Notes: a model not told the origin generated them from the letters alone. A stretch of 64,000 nucleotides of DNA from Siphlonurus alternatus (GCA_949825025.1 OX463778.1:41811646-41875645), one strand, 5' to 3'; shown: positions 52,901 to 64,000, counted from the stretch's first letter. Translations and numbers: made by a program.

Positions 52901-54313
52901 AGAGCTCGCCACCAGCAAGAGTCCTCTTTTTTTATCGCTCCCGCTCGAGCGATCAACCAGATATGGCGCTGCTCTGTGGGAAATAGTTAAACTGTTTTTT
53001 TAAATATCTGATGGACTGGGTATGTGACATCACTTCCTTTATCTGTGACTTATCTGTCGAAGAAGACAGAGTTATTCTCGAATACGCCCCCTACCTGAAG
53101 GAGTTTCGCATGTACGAAAATTGCTACGGAGTTCGTAGAAATGCCGTACCGTAAGCCTTTCACATATTCTCTTTCGTCTGCGACAGCTGCGGCGGAAAAT
53201 CATGTGAATGCCATAGCAAAAGCAAGATGAGTTTGACTTTGCTACGGCGTGCCGTAGAACGCCACAGCAGCAGGGTTATTCTTCTATAGCCCTGGCTACG
53301 GCATGTTTCTTTGGCAATTTTTGATTATGTGAAAGCTCCTTTAAAGGTATCTGACAAAGGAAAATTTGTTGTTTTTTGGCATTTTTTTAAATATTTAAAT
53401 TCAGTGAAAACATTTTCTTATTGAGAAAAATTACTGTTATGTTGGTGCTCTTATTGTTAGAATGTTGCATTTTCGGTGGGTGCGGACTGCGGAGGGCAAT
53501 GTTGCTTTTTAAGTGATACTGTTGTTAGTTTGCTCCCAAGAAAAATTCAATTTTATTAGGAAAGAAGGCATCCACCTCCAAATAAAGTACTGTATGCATA
53601 CATATTTGTGATCAGGAATGTTTTTTTTATCTACAAACGAAATTTTCATCGCAATATTGTAGAAGGCATTAATGTAAACATTTACAGAACCACAATTTTT
53701 TTCAACATGTATGATATGATACGTACTGTATCATAAATACTGAATGATATGCATACATACACCGCAGTGGGAGCGAGTTGGCGAGTAACAAAATATAATA
53801 AATGCATATTAAGGATTGTTGTCACTAGTCTTAGGAGATGGTGAATCACTCTGAAAATATAGTAAACCTTCTTTTATTATAACAAATTTTTAGCAAAAAA
53901 AAAAAAAAAAAATGAAGCAGTCAGTCAGTTTTTGAGATATTCAGGGCATAAATAGTGAGAACACAGGTGAGAATATCATTGAAAATCTGGTGGCCATTTT
54001 CAAATCAAGTCAAATCGGCATGTTTTGTCTAAAAAACTGGACTTGAAAGTGAACAGTCATTTTGTTCTCCATGTTCTGTTAGCTGATCTAAATTCTATAT
54101 TTTTTTACCATTAAAAAATAATTACACTATGCATACTGTACTGTACATGTACATAGTGACAATAATCCTTAAATTTATATCCAATATATACTTACCATCT
54201 TTTGCTGCCTTCGCTCTCTGAGCAATGGATAGCAAAGCTTTACATTTTTGTAGCAGTTCCTCTTTTGACAAGTTTTCCAAAGAAGTGCGCTTTGACTCTG
54301 TGCTAGACTCCAT
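46516..54313 (-). CDS. GCC2: GCC2/GCC185-like GRIP-domain golgin, whole gene span
   Basis: Five coding exons join to 4,059 nt (1,352 residues plus TGA at 46518-46516). GCC2 is a long coiled-coil tether on trans-Golgi membranes; its C-terminal GRIP domain binds Arl1-type GTPases and the rest captures endosome-derived vesicles. The short N-terminal block LENLSKEELLQKCKALL followed by IAQRAKAAKD matches the conserved GCC2 head. Residues about 45-1270 are heptad-rich, rich in Glu, Lys, Gln and Leu. The end has GEYLKNVVLKFV, LVPVLNTILKLSPEE and SSWGSYLHLWSG, a GRIP domain plus the GCC2-specific tail. Human GCC2 is somewhat longer (about 1,680 residues). Convergent with jbug. GCC1 is less likely because of the tail and length. 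Confidence 0.92.
49969..50721 (-). other. GCC2: GCC2 intron 4
   Basis: 753-nt AT-rich intron. I see no repeat structure or gene in it. Confidence 0.85.
50722..51081 (-). CDS. GCC2: GCC2 coding exon 4
   Basis: A 360-nt exon, exactly 120 codons, of coiled coil (LDKAEQTSQVAKTEYDGLRA onward). Phase 0 both sides; acceptor TTTTCAG, donor GTACAT. Confidence 0.93.
51151..51213 (-). CDS. GCC2: GCC2 coding exon 3
   Basis: A 63-nt exon encoding DEATAEMIEALTSQKLQLTI plus Glu, phase 0 both sides. Acceptor TTTAAG, donor GTACTG. Confidence 0.87.
51214..51860 (-). other. GCC2: GCC2 intron 2
   Basis: 647-nt intron, AT-rich, no recognisable element. Confidence 0.85.
51861..51925 (-). CDS. GCC2: GCC2 coding exon 2
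   Basis: A 65-nt exon encoding EALSEAQNLKEELASLKKEK, the first coiled-coil heptads. Phase 1 in, phase 0 out. Found by frame continuity between neighbours. Confidence 0.87.
52055..52287. mobile_element. MITE with CCTGCATGA ends, copy 2
   Basis: Left AAACCTGCATGATAA with TTATTGCAGAAATGAA, right TTTATGCAGGTTGTCC; shares GGTACCAAATTATGATAC with the copy in jbug intron 6. Confidence 0.6.
52431..53099. mobile_element. TTAA MITE, copy E, interrupted
   Basis: Starts TTAAGGTAGAGATAACGCC and has both arms of the copy D type. Its right end is split by the element at 52790-53089 (GTTATCTCT | CTACCTGAAG). Confidence 0.75.
52790..53089. mobile_element. 300-bp element nested in a MITE
   Basis: 15-bp inverted ends GGGCGTATTCGAGAA / TTCTCGAATACGCCC. 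Interrupts the last bases of copy E; duplication of about 2 bp (CT) at most. Confidence 0.7.
53099..53345. mobile_element. Possible MITE with GGAG ends
   Basis: Loose inverted symmetry: AAGGAGTTTCGCATG and AAAATTGCTACGG on the left against complements on the right (TTTGGCAATTTTTGAT, GTGAAAGCTCC). Borders uncertain. Confidence 0.4.
54196..54313 (-). CDS. GCC2: GCC2 coding exon 1
   Basis: Encodes the first 39 residues. A CTCTTAG acceptor sits 3 nt before the ATG on the minus strand, so the 5' UTR probably begins on an upstream noncoding exon. Donor G|GTAAGT, phase 1. Confidence 0.9.
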
Positions 54314-54686
54314 AATCTAAGAGTTAAAAAGCTCTACTGTACAGTAAAGTAAAGATTGGTTTATACTGCGGCAGTTGTGGTTATGCATACACCACTATGG
54401 CTCACAGTTTGGCTGCTTGAGGTCACCAGCTCCCTGAACTTCTCAATCCTGTACAGTATGCATTGCATTGATTGCATACAGTATAGAGGCCAACAGACAC
54501 ATATATGAATTATGCATGCAGTAGAGTAATTAATCAAATAAATGCATAATTCATAAATAAATAACAATTAACGATACTAAATTTTCGTGTTTTCTTTTCA
54601 ATAGCAACTCCCTCACACTTGTAAAAAAGTCAAAATAACAGCCCCAGCCCATCAAAACAAATCTCAGCTGCTCACGCTGCAAAATC
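54314..54686. other. GCC2: GCC2 upstream region
   Basis: No clear promoter motif seen; any 5' UTR exon or promoter is unresolved. Confidence 0.5.
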
Positions 54687-55097
54687 CAGTGATGTGAAAT
54701 TCGCGCGAAATTTGGTCCGCGAATATGCGCATGCGAATATGCGCGAATATGCGCGCATATGCGCGAAAGATACTTTCAAGATGGCGGCCGCGCGCAATTA
54801 AAATCACGTGAGCACCTACGAGCGGTTCACGACAGAAGAAAACCATTCCACCGCAGCCATTATCTAGCTCTGCGCATGCGCAATTTTATGGAATCAGCCT
54901 CCCGCGAGAATTTTAAACAATTTTGGGCAACTCCCATTCTCTCTTATATATATGTTTCTTCAATTTCAGATATATAAATATTATATTTATAAAATTTAAA
55001 AGCTTACTTATTTTAATAAAATAAAAATGCATCTCTTATGATTTCTGATAAATATATCATAATAATGATAAAGAAATGCATTTGAATAATATATATA

Positions 55098-55488
55098 TTT
55101 TTTTTTTTACAAGGATACACCCCTAAGAGCTTACAGCTCGTGGCGGGGTACTGGGTAGGGATAAGGTAGGGAACGGATAGTGGCCACGGCCTGCATGCTT
55201 ACGCGTCCCAGCATTCGCTGAGGTGAGGCTGAGGGAACCGTGGAAAGCCTCAGTCAGGACGGACACCTCTACTTTTTCTCAATGGACCAAAGCGATGTCC
55301 AAAGCCTGGGGAACCACACACAAGTGCATCACTGAACTGGGTGGAAGGCGAGACGAATTTACCCCAGGGAGGGAGCAGCGAATTTTTTACTTGAAACGGT
55401 CACCCATCCAAGTACTAACCACGCTCGACGTAGCCTGACTTCGGTGATCTAACGAGAACCGGTCAATGCACTGCGCCACGCTCGACCA
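55098..55488 (-). mobile_element. 5S rRNA-derived SINE
   Basis: On the minus strand, 55463-55398 reads ACCGGTTCTCGTTAGATC, then ACCGAAGTCAGG, then TTAGTACTTGGATGGGTGAC, matching the internal promoter half of 5S rRNA including an intact box C. A 25-bp head with a tRNA-like TGGCGCAGTGC precedes it. A unique body follows, and the element ends in GTATCCTTGT plus a short poly(A). Confidence 0.85.
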
Positions 55489-56366
55489 TTTATTTATATT
55501 TTAATAATAATTACGTACGTAGAGATAGGGCCGGCCCCGGGGTGCAAAATGTATATAATATATAAATATATAAAAAAAGAAGTGTATAGGAGTGCGACAC
55601 AATATATATAAATTATATATATTGTGTCGCACTCCTATACACTTCTTTTTTTATTCATCATTATAGAATACATACAGTTTAAGAAAATTAAAACTTTATA
55701 GTTTTGTCCTCGAGCAGAGGGGAAAAATCCAAAATATTTTTTGTCATAATATGAATTAAAGGTCGCGATCAAGTCACTTAATTAAAATTCATTATATTTA
55801 TATGGGGTTAATTCATCAAACAGATTGATTATATAAGAATGATCGATGAGTACATTATTTATAAGCGATTCAGTTCTATAGATATTTAATTTATGCAATC
55901 TAGCTAGTTTATATTGTTTCATTATTTTATAACAAATTTTTGCAGTAGACGTTGGTAGACGATAGGACATGCACTGCTGAGTACGTTGATGAACAAATTG
56001 ATACAATTGACAAAATTGAAAATTACTTTGAATGGAAAAAATATAATTAATTAATTATAATAATTAATCGTATTAATTATAATGTGAATTACTGTATATG
56101 TGAGATAATGTGAGTCATTTTATAACTGCTACGTACGAATGGTAATCAAAAAAATTGGATTATTAATCCACTTTCTATAATTAACTATGTAAATAAAATC
56201 CAATCAATTATAATTACTTCATGCATATATACTATACGTCAGTCATACACCTCGTTGGGATCGCATACTGTTTTCATTGCCGTATCATGCAAAAACTAAA
56301 GAACGCGTATACTCTTCGTATAATTAGTTTTTGCATGATATGGCAATAAATGTAAACAGACGAGCT

Positions 56367-57684
56367 CACGAAAAGCCGAATTCGGGTAAAAGCCGGAAAA
56401 AATGAGCAAAACTAGTTTTGCGCATCAATTTATCATCAATATTAGTTTTTCTTAAATCAAAGTGAGAAAAACCTAACGAAAACTTTTGCGTACGTCGGGT
56501 TTCGCGCATTTTCGTTTGAGCAAAACTATTATAAGTTCTGCGCATTTCTCACATGCACAGATAAGTTTGTTTTAATATATTTTTTTTTAATTTGAGGCAC
56601 TGCGTGCCACAAATGAAACAGTATCGATAGTATACGTACAATTACATACGTACTGTGTTGTTTATTTATGTACCAAAATATTTTTACTTCACTATTTCTC
56701 GATCATTATTTATTGAGTAAAGATGTCCTGATATTTTATACTTATTGTATATAAAAATATAATAATTTATATGTTTACCAGTAATTGACTCTGCAACAAC
56801 TTGTATTTTTTTTTCAACTGTATTGCTTATTTAAAAAATGAAATATTTGCGATCCATATGGCAGATGCAATTCAACGATAATCACTTTATCACTAATATA
56901 CATTCACTGCTTAAATGTTTGAAGATTTCTTCTATGAATGCCGATGACAAAAACTTCAACTGCTTGTTCTTGTACGCACTATTAGCTGCTGCCACATTTA
57001 ATTTATTACATTTATTTTGCTATATATTTGCAGAAGCAGCCGTGGGACTGGTACACTTATAAAATACATACTTAATTGCAATTGAACAACCTACATTGAA
57101 TGCATTTCTTTTTTATTGCAGAAATAAATAGTGGTTATCAAATTATATGCTATTCTCATTTTTCTCTTCAGATTTCATAAAGCCCAGAAACAATGCGCGT
57201 CTTTAAAAAATTACTGAAAATTATAAGTACATGCAGAGTGAAGCGTCAGTTAATATTATAGGCATCGCTTCTTAATAAAAGGATGCAGACTAAATGCCAA
57301 TGACAACAATATTGACAATGACAAAGCAATGACATTTAGAAATAACATTAGAATGAAAACCGTAGAGAATATAATAAATTAAATGAATAACAAAATTGTA
57401 ATGAAAAAATTACACCGTGGTATAATAGATATAAATAAAGAATTAACACAATTATTCACATAAATGTACATACTATTTAGCACGTGGCATGCTGTACCAC
57501 AAATTAATAATTTTTATTAAAACCAATTTTTCTATGAGAAATGCGCAGAACTATATTGTTTTGCTCGTGCAAATTTTGCTCAAAAGTCGAAATAAAATCT
57601 CATTTTGGGATTTGTTCAAAGCTCGATGCGCAGAACTAGTTTTGCACATTTTTTTCGGCTTTTGCCCGAATTCGACTTTTCGTG
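56367..57684. mobile_element. CCGAATTCGG foldback, copy 2 (diverged)
   Basis: Ends CACGAAAAGCCGAATTCGGG and its complement near 57684; retains AAAACTAGTTTTGC-type palindromes. Relative of 8716-10115, sitting at the centre of the 4.6-kb foldback. Confidence 0.7.
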
Positions 57685-57687
57685 GTA

Positions 57688-57854
<167 letters not shown>

Positions 57855-58204
57855 GCAACTATTAATACGAACAGCTAGTATACGCGTTCTTTACTTTTTG
57901 CATGATAGGGCAATGAAAACAGTATACGATCCCTATGAACTGTAAGAGTGACGTTTAGTATACATGAAGTAATTTTAATTAATTGGATTTTATTTATATA
58001 GTTATAGAAAGTGGATTAATAAACCAAATTTTTTGATTACCATTCGTACGTAAGCAATTATAAAATGACTCAATTATACAGTAATTCAAATTAATTATCT
58101 TTTTTCCATTCAAAGTAATTTTCATTTTTGTCAATTGTATCAATTTGTTCATCAACGTGCTCAGCAGTGTCCTGTCGTCTACAACGTCTACTGCAAAAAT
58201 TTGT

Positions 58205-58599
58205 TTAAAGGTAAGATAACACGAACAATCGATTGTTGTAGTCCCATATGATTAACATGTAAACCTTATAGCAACCTCATGATAATTCTGATTTTTTTTA
58301 GAGACAGTTCTTGGCACCAAAATAATATGGGAGAAATTTCAAAACAATCAGACAATCCAATTTTTTTAAATTATTTTAGTTTAGGTCTCCATGGGAAAGC
58401 CCGGGCCTATACTAAAAATTTAAAAAATTCATTTAAAAAAATTGGACTGTCCGATTGTTTTGAAATATTTTCCACATTTTTTTGGTGCAAAGAACTGTCC
58501 CTCAAAAAAAATTCAGAAATATTATGAGGTTGGTATAAGGTTTACATGTTAATCAAATGGGACTACAACAATCGATTGTTTGTGTTATTTTACCCTTAA
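58205..58599. mobile_element. TTAA MITE, copy C
   Basis: TTAA at both ends, GGTAAGATAACACGAAC and complement. Present only in the right arm of the 4.6-kb foldback; the matching left-arm point (about 55930) lacks it. Confidence 0.85.
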
Positions 58600-59713
58600 T
58601 AATAAAACAAACTAGCTAGATTGCATATATAAATTAAATATCTATAGAACTGAATCGCTTATAAATGTTCTTATCGATAATTCTTATATAATCAATCTGT
58701 TTGATGAACCCCATATATATTGAAATTGAATTGAAAGTGACTTGATCGCGACCTTTCGTATTATGACATAAAATATTTTGAAAGAACGTATCGTACCCAC
58801 ACAATATCTTAAAATTAATATTTATTATTTGAAATAATTTATTTCACGTTATAAATCAGATAAATTATTTTCTATTTCCTATTGCATACTAGACCATAAT
58901 GTCTATTTTGTTTACTATATTTAATTCCGCTATCAAGCCAATTTAAACTTTTTTTCCCCTCGATCTGCTCGAGTCCTCGATCATAGAGAGGACTAAACTA
59001 TAAAATTTTAATTTTCTTAAACCGTACTATGTATTCTATAATGATCGATGAATAAAAAAAAAGAAGTGTATAGGAGTGCAACACAATATATTATATATTT
59101 ATATATCATATACACCCCCTCTATACGTACGTAATTATATTATTAAACTAAATTATTATTCAAATGCATTCCTTTATCATTATTATGATATATTTATCAG
59201 AAATCATAAGAGGTGCATTTTTATTTTATTAAAAAAAATAAGCTTTTAAATTTTATAGATATTATATCTGAAATTGAAGAAACATATAAGAGAGAATGGG
59301 AGTTGCCCAAAATTGTTTAAAATTCTCGCGGGAGGCTGATTCCATAAAATTGCGCATGCGCAGAGCTAGATAATGGCTGCGGTGGAATGGTTTTCTTCTG
59401 TCGTGACCTGCTCGTGAGCACCTCGGCAGCCTGAAAGGCCGATTGCTTTAATCTTTAATTCCATGATTAATTAACTCTAATTTAATCCAAACACTAATTA
59501 AGCAAGGGATTATACCAAGAAAAATAAGAAAAGACTCTCTGTAGCATTTACTGTAGTTTTAACCAGTTTTAAATTGCTATTTTTGTGGCGGGAAAGTCAA
59601 TTTTCAATATGCGCGCATATGCGGCCGCAGATTGCCCGCGAAATTGCGCGAATATGCGAATATGCGCGCATATTCGCCGCGAATATGCGCGGACTAACAT
59701 CACTGGCAAAATC

Positions 59714-60382
59714 CTTGGCGTACACCACGATACAACTATAATAGATAGGTCCATCAGCCCTACGAATTTGGACTGATCTGCGCATTTTGGCCAAAAACAC
59801 CCAAGGTGACGTTACGTAGTGAGCTCAAAACAGCTGTTTTGCTGCACGAGGGGCCCCTACCGGAGCAGAATTTTTGTTCAACATTAGCGAGAACGTTGCT
59901 TTTTATCAATTTTATCTCATCTCAAATTTGATATTTATTTGCAATACTACAAGCCAAACCGGTTGCAGTAACGTATTAAAAGAATTTTTAAACACTGCAA
60001 TTCGCAAGCAATCTGGGGTAGAAGTTCGTATCTTTGTTCATAAAGCATACAAAGTTGCTATTGGCTGTGCGCAGATTAGTCACCTAGCGTTTGCGCAGCT
60101 TTATTTGGATTCAAGCTTTTTTATCATGCACACTTTGCAGAGCCATGCGCAGTAGACTACTAACATTTAAAACTCGTTTCTGCGCAGCTTTTCTAAGCCG
60201 TGGCTATTAATTTACGGAAAACTCTATAATAGAGCAGAAAAAATTAAACGTATGCACCGTGCGCATATGGGACGGCCCTGGGCGTACAGTGAGCCGTACA
60301 CTCATTTCATCTTTCATCAACACTTTTTATGTACGTAGTTAAATTAGTTATTATTTTCAAAAAAGTAACATAAAAATATAGT
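59714..60382. other. Unassigned stretch between elements
   Basis: No coding or repeat signature that I can name; several CTGCGCA and TGCGCAG motifs occur. Confidence 0.6.
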
Positions 60383-60390
60383 GTTATGAG

Positions 60391-61433
60391 GCAGAGATGC
60401 AAAACTTCGCGCGAAACATGGTGTGCGAAACTTTCGCGCGAATATTCGCGAAACTTCGCGAAAATTTCGCGAAATTTAAAAAATGACTGTCGCAATGCGA
60501 TTTTTCATATATTCATCAAAAAATTAAGAAAACAAGATAAAATGGCCCCTTTCTTGACCTGTCTATCCTCGAATGTGTTAAATGATTTTAAAAATAATTA
60601 AAAGTAATTTTTAAAATTAATAAAAAAGAAATAATTTTTTTTATATCTAATAAATTAAATTGAACTATTTTTTTTATTCATTTATGCAATTAAACCTGTC
60701 ATTTAAGCAAAATTAGGTAGAAAACGGCGTATTCATTAAATACGATTCGAAAAAGTAGGGCGGGAAATTCAAATATATCAATTTCGCGAAGTTTCGCGCG
60801 AAACTTTCGCGAAACTTGGCTTGCGAACAGTGATGCAACGCTTCGCGAAGCTTCGCGCGAAATTTCGCTAGTTTCGCGAATATTCGCGAAGTTTTGCAAG
60901 CCAAGTTTCGCGAAAGTTTCGCGCGAAACTTCGCGCGAAACTTCGCGAAATTGACATATTTGAATTTCCCGCTCTACTTTTTCGAATCGTATTTAATGAA
61001 TACGCAGTTTTCTTCCTAATATTGCTTTAATGACAGGTTTAATTACATAAATGAATTTAAAAAGAGTTCAATTTAATTTATTAGATAAAATTAGATTTAA
61101 AAAAATTTATTTCTTTTTTATTAATTTTAAAAATTACTTTTAATTATTTTTAAAATCATTTAACACATTCGAGGATAGACAGGTCATGAAAGGGGCCATT
61201 TTATCTTGTTTTCTTAATTTTTTGATGAATATATGAAAAATCGCATTGCGACAGTCATTTTTTAAATTTCGCGAAATTTTCGCGAAGATTCGCGAATATT
61301 CGCGCGAAAGTTTCGCGAAAGTTTCGCGCACCAGGTTTCGCGCGAAGATTTGCATCTCTGCTTGCGAAACTTCGCGAATATTCGCGAAACTAGCGAAATT
61401 TCGCGCGAAGCTTCGCGAAGCGTTGCATCACTG
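60391..61433. mobile_element. Palindromic pair of CGCG-rich hAT-like elements
   Basis: 1,043 bp with the 8-bp duplication GTTATGAG on each side (60383-60390 and 61434-61441). Two diverged copies of one 450-500-bp unit lie head to head; an internal terminus CAGTGATGC occurs at about 60832. Both units have dense TTCGCGAA and TTCGCGCGAAA repeats at their ends. Confidence 0.75.
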
Positions 61434-61504
61434 GTTATGAGTTATGAGCTGATTATGCATACCAAGTCTACAACCTGTAGTTTGAAATCAATATTAAAGA
61501 CATC

Positions 61505-61911
61505 CAAGGTGGCTGTATAGTAAGGTGGGGACACGGAGCTGCTGCCCCCTCGCGGCCAGTGAGGAACTACAAAAAAACAGTTGAGGATCGCTTTTTTGGA
61601 TCCAATTTCATCCGCGAAAAATTCAAACGATGGAACTGGAAAAGCCATCAAAAGTCGTATTTACAGTATAACTGTGGGTAAAATTGTGATAGAAATAAAC
61701 TCTATGTTAAATTCTGAAGAAGATAGACTCGTTTTAAAAGAATTTTAATGGTTCATCGGCCCGATGTTCATGGATTTCTATTACACCGTTTGAATTTTTC
61801 GCGGATGAAATTGGATCCAAAAACGCGATCCTCAACTGTTTTTTTGTAGTTCCTCACTGGCCGCGAGGGGGCAGCAGCTCCGTGTCCCCACCTTACTATC
61901 CAGCCACCTTG
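61505..61911. mobile_element. 407-bp foldback with 8-bp duplication
   Basis: About 120-bp inverted ends beginning CAAGGTGGCTG, including GTGGGGACACGGAGCTGCTG. Duplication AAGACATC at 61497-61504 and 61912-61919. hAT-like by duplication length. Confidence 0.85.
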
Positions 61912-62003
61912 AAGACATCAAAGTACGAGTCTCATTTCCGATTTCCGATCAATCCCTTCATTCCCTTCATAATAGTTTCCGCCTTCCCGCTTTCCGGTGT
62001 CTG

Positions 62004-62170
62004 TGGCGTCCCAAATCACTTTCTCGTCCCCTGTAGGGGCCCTAAATGAACTTTCCCCTCCCCTCCAATATGGCCGCTATATAAGTAGGGCGCATAAAAT
62101 GCGCCCTAAATTTCGCCGCCATTGTATGGAAGGGTAGGGTAGTGGGCGAGAATGGACATTTGGGACGCCA
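62004..62170. mobile_element. Short MITE with TGGCGTCCCAAAT ends
   Basis: Inverted ends TGGCGTCCCAAAT and ATTTGGGACGCCA with a GC-rich centre. No target duplication established. Confidence 0.55.
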
Positions 62171-62213
62171 GTGACGCCACCTTCTGTTCCGCACATTCTC
62201 TCTTGAGTCTCTG

Positions 62214-63490
62214 CTCCTATTCCATCTCTCTTATCAGAGACCGCTACCCCTCCTCTTGATGCTAGAGTCCAATTCCTTAGCGATAAATACATCCTAAACC
62301 TACTCCGATGGGAGGGTCATCCTCTAATCAGAAAACTAGAAACTCTGCTAAATCACACCCAAAACTCCCAATTCTGGCTCAACAAAAGAATCCCAGTTTT
62401 TGTGTATAGCCTCATGGGTCTACAACCTCATAGGGCTAAAATCACATCTCTTAGAACTCTTCCCTGCTTTCGTCATCCACTTCAAATTTCAATTCATCCT
62501 GTCTCTACTTCTGTTATCAACATTTTCCCAGAACTCAAAGAAACTAATAACCTCTGCAATTCTATTTTCTTAGAGCACTGCCAACAACACTGGCCCAGCG
62601 CCATGCACACCTTCACCGACGGATCCAAAACTCCGGAGGGGGTGGGCTGCTCATTTTACATACCGTCGTTAAACCAAAAGTCAGCATTCAATCTACCTGA
62701 AGATGCCAGTATTTTCACAGCTGAAGCTGTTGCCATATACAAATGTATCAACTTTGTAACTCACCTTGACCAGCATGTCTCTCAGGTGGTTATTCACTCT
62801 GACTCTCTAAGTGTCATTACAAGCCTTAATGGCAACTTATTTACCAGCAAAACTCATTGGCTAGTCCTAGCTATCAAACATGCTATTCACAACGCCAATC
62901 GAAAGGGATCGGACATCATTTTGTCTTGGGTTCCAAGTCACTGTGGCATTCACGGCAATGAAGTTGCAGATTCTCTTGCTAAGCGAGGAATAGAAGATGG
63001 CCCCTCCCTTCAAGTTGATCTTCCTGCCTCTGACTTAAATATCTTACTGAAAAAAAGACTCTCTGATTACACCAATCAAATTCTTTCATCTCTGTGGGAA
63101 GGCAAATTGTCCAAGGACAGATATCAATCAATTCAACCAAAGTTTCCATCTACTCCTTGGTTCAAGGCCATCAAATTCCCTAGAGCAAGAAGCTTCTACT
63201 CTACGTTCACCAGACTCAGAACTGGGCATAGCAGACTAGGCGCCCACCTCGGAAGACTCGAAATCATTGAATCTACTAGATGTGACTGCCAACTTCAAGA
63301 AGCTACACCCGAACACATGATTCTAGAGTGCACTATTGCCAGTGACCACCGAGCCCCTCTCTTGTTGACTCTCTCAGAGCTGGGTTTCGGTCCTCCGGAT
63401 TTATCCCTCACAAAGTTGCTAGCCAGTAACAACCTACTAGTCTACCAAGCCCTATACAAGTTTGTCTTGGACTCAAAACTTCCCCTGTAA
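62214..63490 (+). pseudogene. LINE ORF2 C-terminal part with RNase H domain
   Basis: Open from the truncation to TAA at 63488-63490. It begins APIPSLLSETATPPLDARVQ (the link after RT) and continues to an RNase H domain. Its catalytic acidic residues are all present: Asp at 62618 (FTDGS), Glu at 62723 (TAEAVAIY), Asp at 62801 (HSDSLS) and Asp at 62969 (HGNEVADSLA). A CxC, then H and C (CDCQ, HMILEC) follows near the C terminus. RT and endonuclease are absent, so it cannot move itself. The in-frame TGA at 62204 belongs to the target duplication, not the element. Confidence 0.87.
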
Positions 63491-63811
63491 CTTACCATCC
63501 TTATGGCACTTATATAGTTTTAAAACTACTGCATGCATTACATATTAACAATTGGTCTTCTTCCTGGTTGCCGTGTCAGACCACACTGGCAGAAGATGGT
63601 TTGTGGTACACCTAACTTCCAATTTTCCCCACCAATGCATGCAGCTTCTTTCATTTTATAAAAAAAAAAAAAAAAAAAAAAAAAATCACAACACAGAGCA
63701 ATAATTAAACTTATGTTTTTTTTTTCTGTATTCCAGTCATAATAACAATTAGTGGCTGCATGGAACAATTCTAGTCCTAAAGCCAAATCAAATTTTCAAT
63801 CAATCAATCAA
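62214..63811 (+). mobile_element. 5'-truncated LINE (non-LTR retrotransposon)
   Basis: Flanked by the 13-bp duplication TCTTGAGTCTCTG (62201-62213 and 63812-63824). The left end falls in the segment between RT and RNase H; the right end is a short tandem CAAT repeat, a tail type used by several LINE clades. Contains a 3' UTR with a 25-A run (63660-63684). Confidence 0.88.
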
Positions 63812-63824
63812 TCTTGAGTCTCTG

Positions 63825-64000
63825 GTTCCGCATGTTGCCAAACTTACGCTTGTTGATCCTGTTTAGCGCGTAAAGTTGTGTTGCGACTCTCTCGACTCTC
63901 GCGAGCAGGCGAGTACTGAGCCAAGATTACTCTACATAAGGTTTGACGCTCCGCCATCTTGGCGCAGCTTTTGTTCGAGCCTGTGACGTCACAACCAATC
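63825..64000. promoter_or_regulatory. GC-richer, promoter-like right edge
   Basis: Contains CGCCATCTTGGC (YY1/Pho-like), TGACGTCA (CRE) near 63983 and CCAAT at the very end. May be the promoter of a gene beyond the window, or another repeat. Confidence 0.25.

Larger units (their letters stand above)
51926..54195. other. GCC2: GCC2 intron 1 (2.3 kb), mostly MITEs
   Basis: Contains elements at 52055-52287, 52431-53099 (with a nested element) and 53099-53345. The last 800 bp are AT-rich with no call. Confidence 0.7.

Noticed and set aside
55398..55463. A functional 5S rRNA gene
   Set aside because: Only about 66 bp match 5S; the flanks diverge and a SINE-like body and poly(A) follow.
62402..62404. 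GTG at 62402 as the start of the RNase H protein
   Set aside because: The frame is open further upstream to the 5' truncation at 62214 and shows family similarity there; it is an internal codon.

Overview
The window is eukaryotic genomic DNA, most likely from an arthropod and possibly a crustacean. This rests on split genes with GT-AG introns, an AT-rich background, long microsatellites, dense DNA-transposon and retroelement debris, and an invertebrate-type three-CH-domain filamin. Species cannot be fixed from the sequence alone. Two protein-coding genes, arranged tail to tail, account for nearly all convincing coding sequence.

Gene 1 (+ strand, coding 1231-42896) is an ortholog of Drosophila jitterbug (jbug), a filamin-family actin cross-linker. 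I could join 46 coding exons with every splice phase consistent (8,853 nt, 2,950 codons plus stop). The protein has three CH domains, three filamin repeats, a roughly 430-residue Ser/Pro-rich hinge containing a tandem array of about 30-residue units, then about 19 more filamin repeats and a short tail. Intron 1 is 10.3 kb and intron 19 is 6.3 kb; both are full of mobile elements. Many other introns are only 60-77 nt.

Gene 2 (- strand, coding 54313 down to 46516) is an ortholog of the trans-Golgi golgin GCC2 (GCC185). It has five coding exons and 1,352 residues, almost entirely coiled coil, with a C-terminal GRIP domain. The two stop codons are 3.6 kb apart, and a Penelope-like retroelement lies between them.

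The rest is a layered mobile-element landscape, much of it datable by target-site duplications (TSDs). There are TTAA-flanked MITEs (at least nine related copies, one with a paralogous empty site) and hAT-like MITEs with 8-bp duplications. Nested long-inverted-repeat foldbacks include a 4.6-kb one inserted in a hAT MITE. The retroelements are a 5'-truncated Penelope-like element with inverted arms and a hammerhead-like motif, a mini-foldback relative 3 bp from a jbug splice acceptor, a 5S-rRNA-derived SINE, and a 5'-truncated LINE with an open RNase H domain and a 13-bp duplication. From about 54.3 kb to the end I see no host gene, only stacked repeats and possibly a promoter-like stretch at the right edge.
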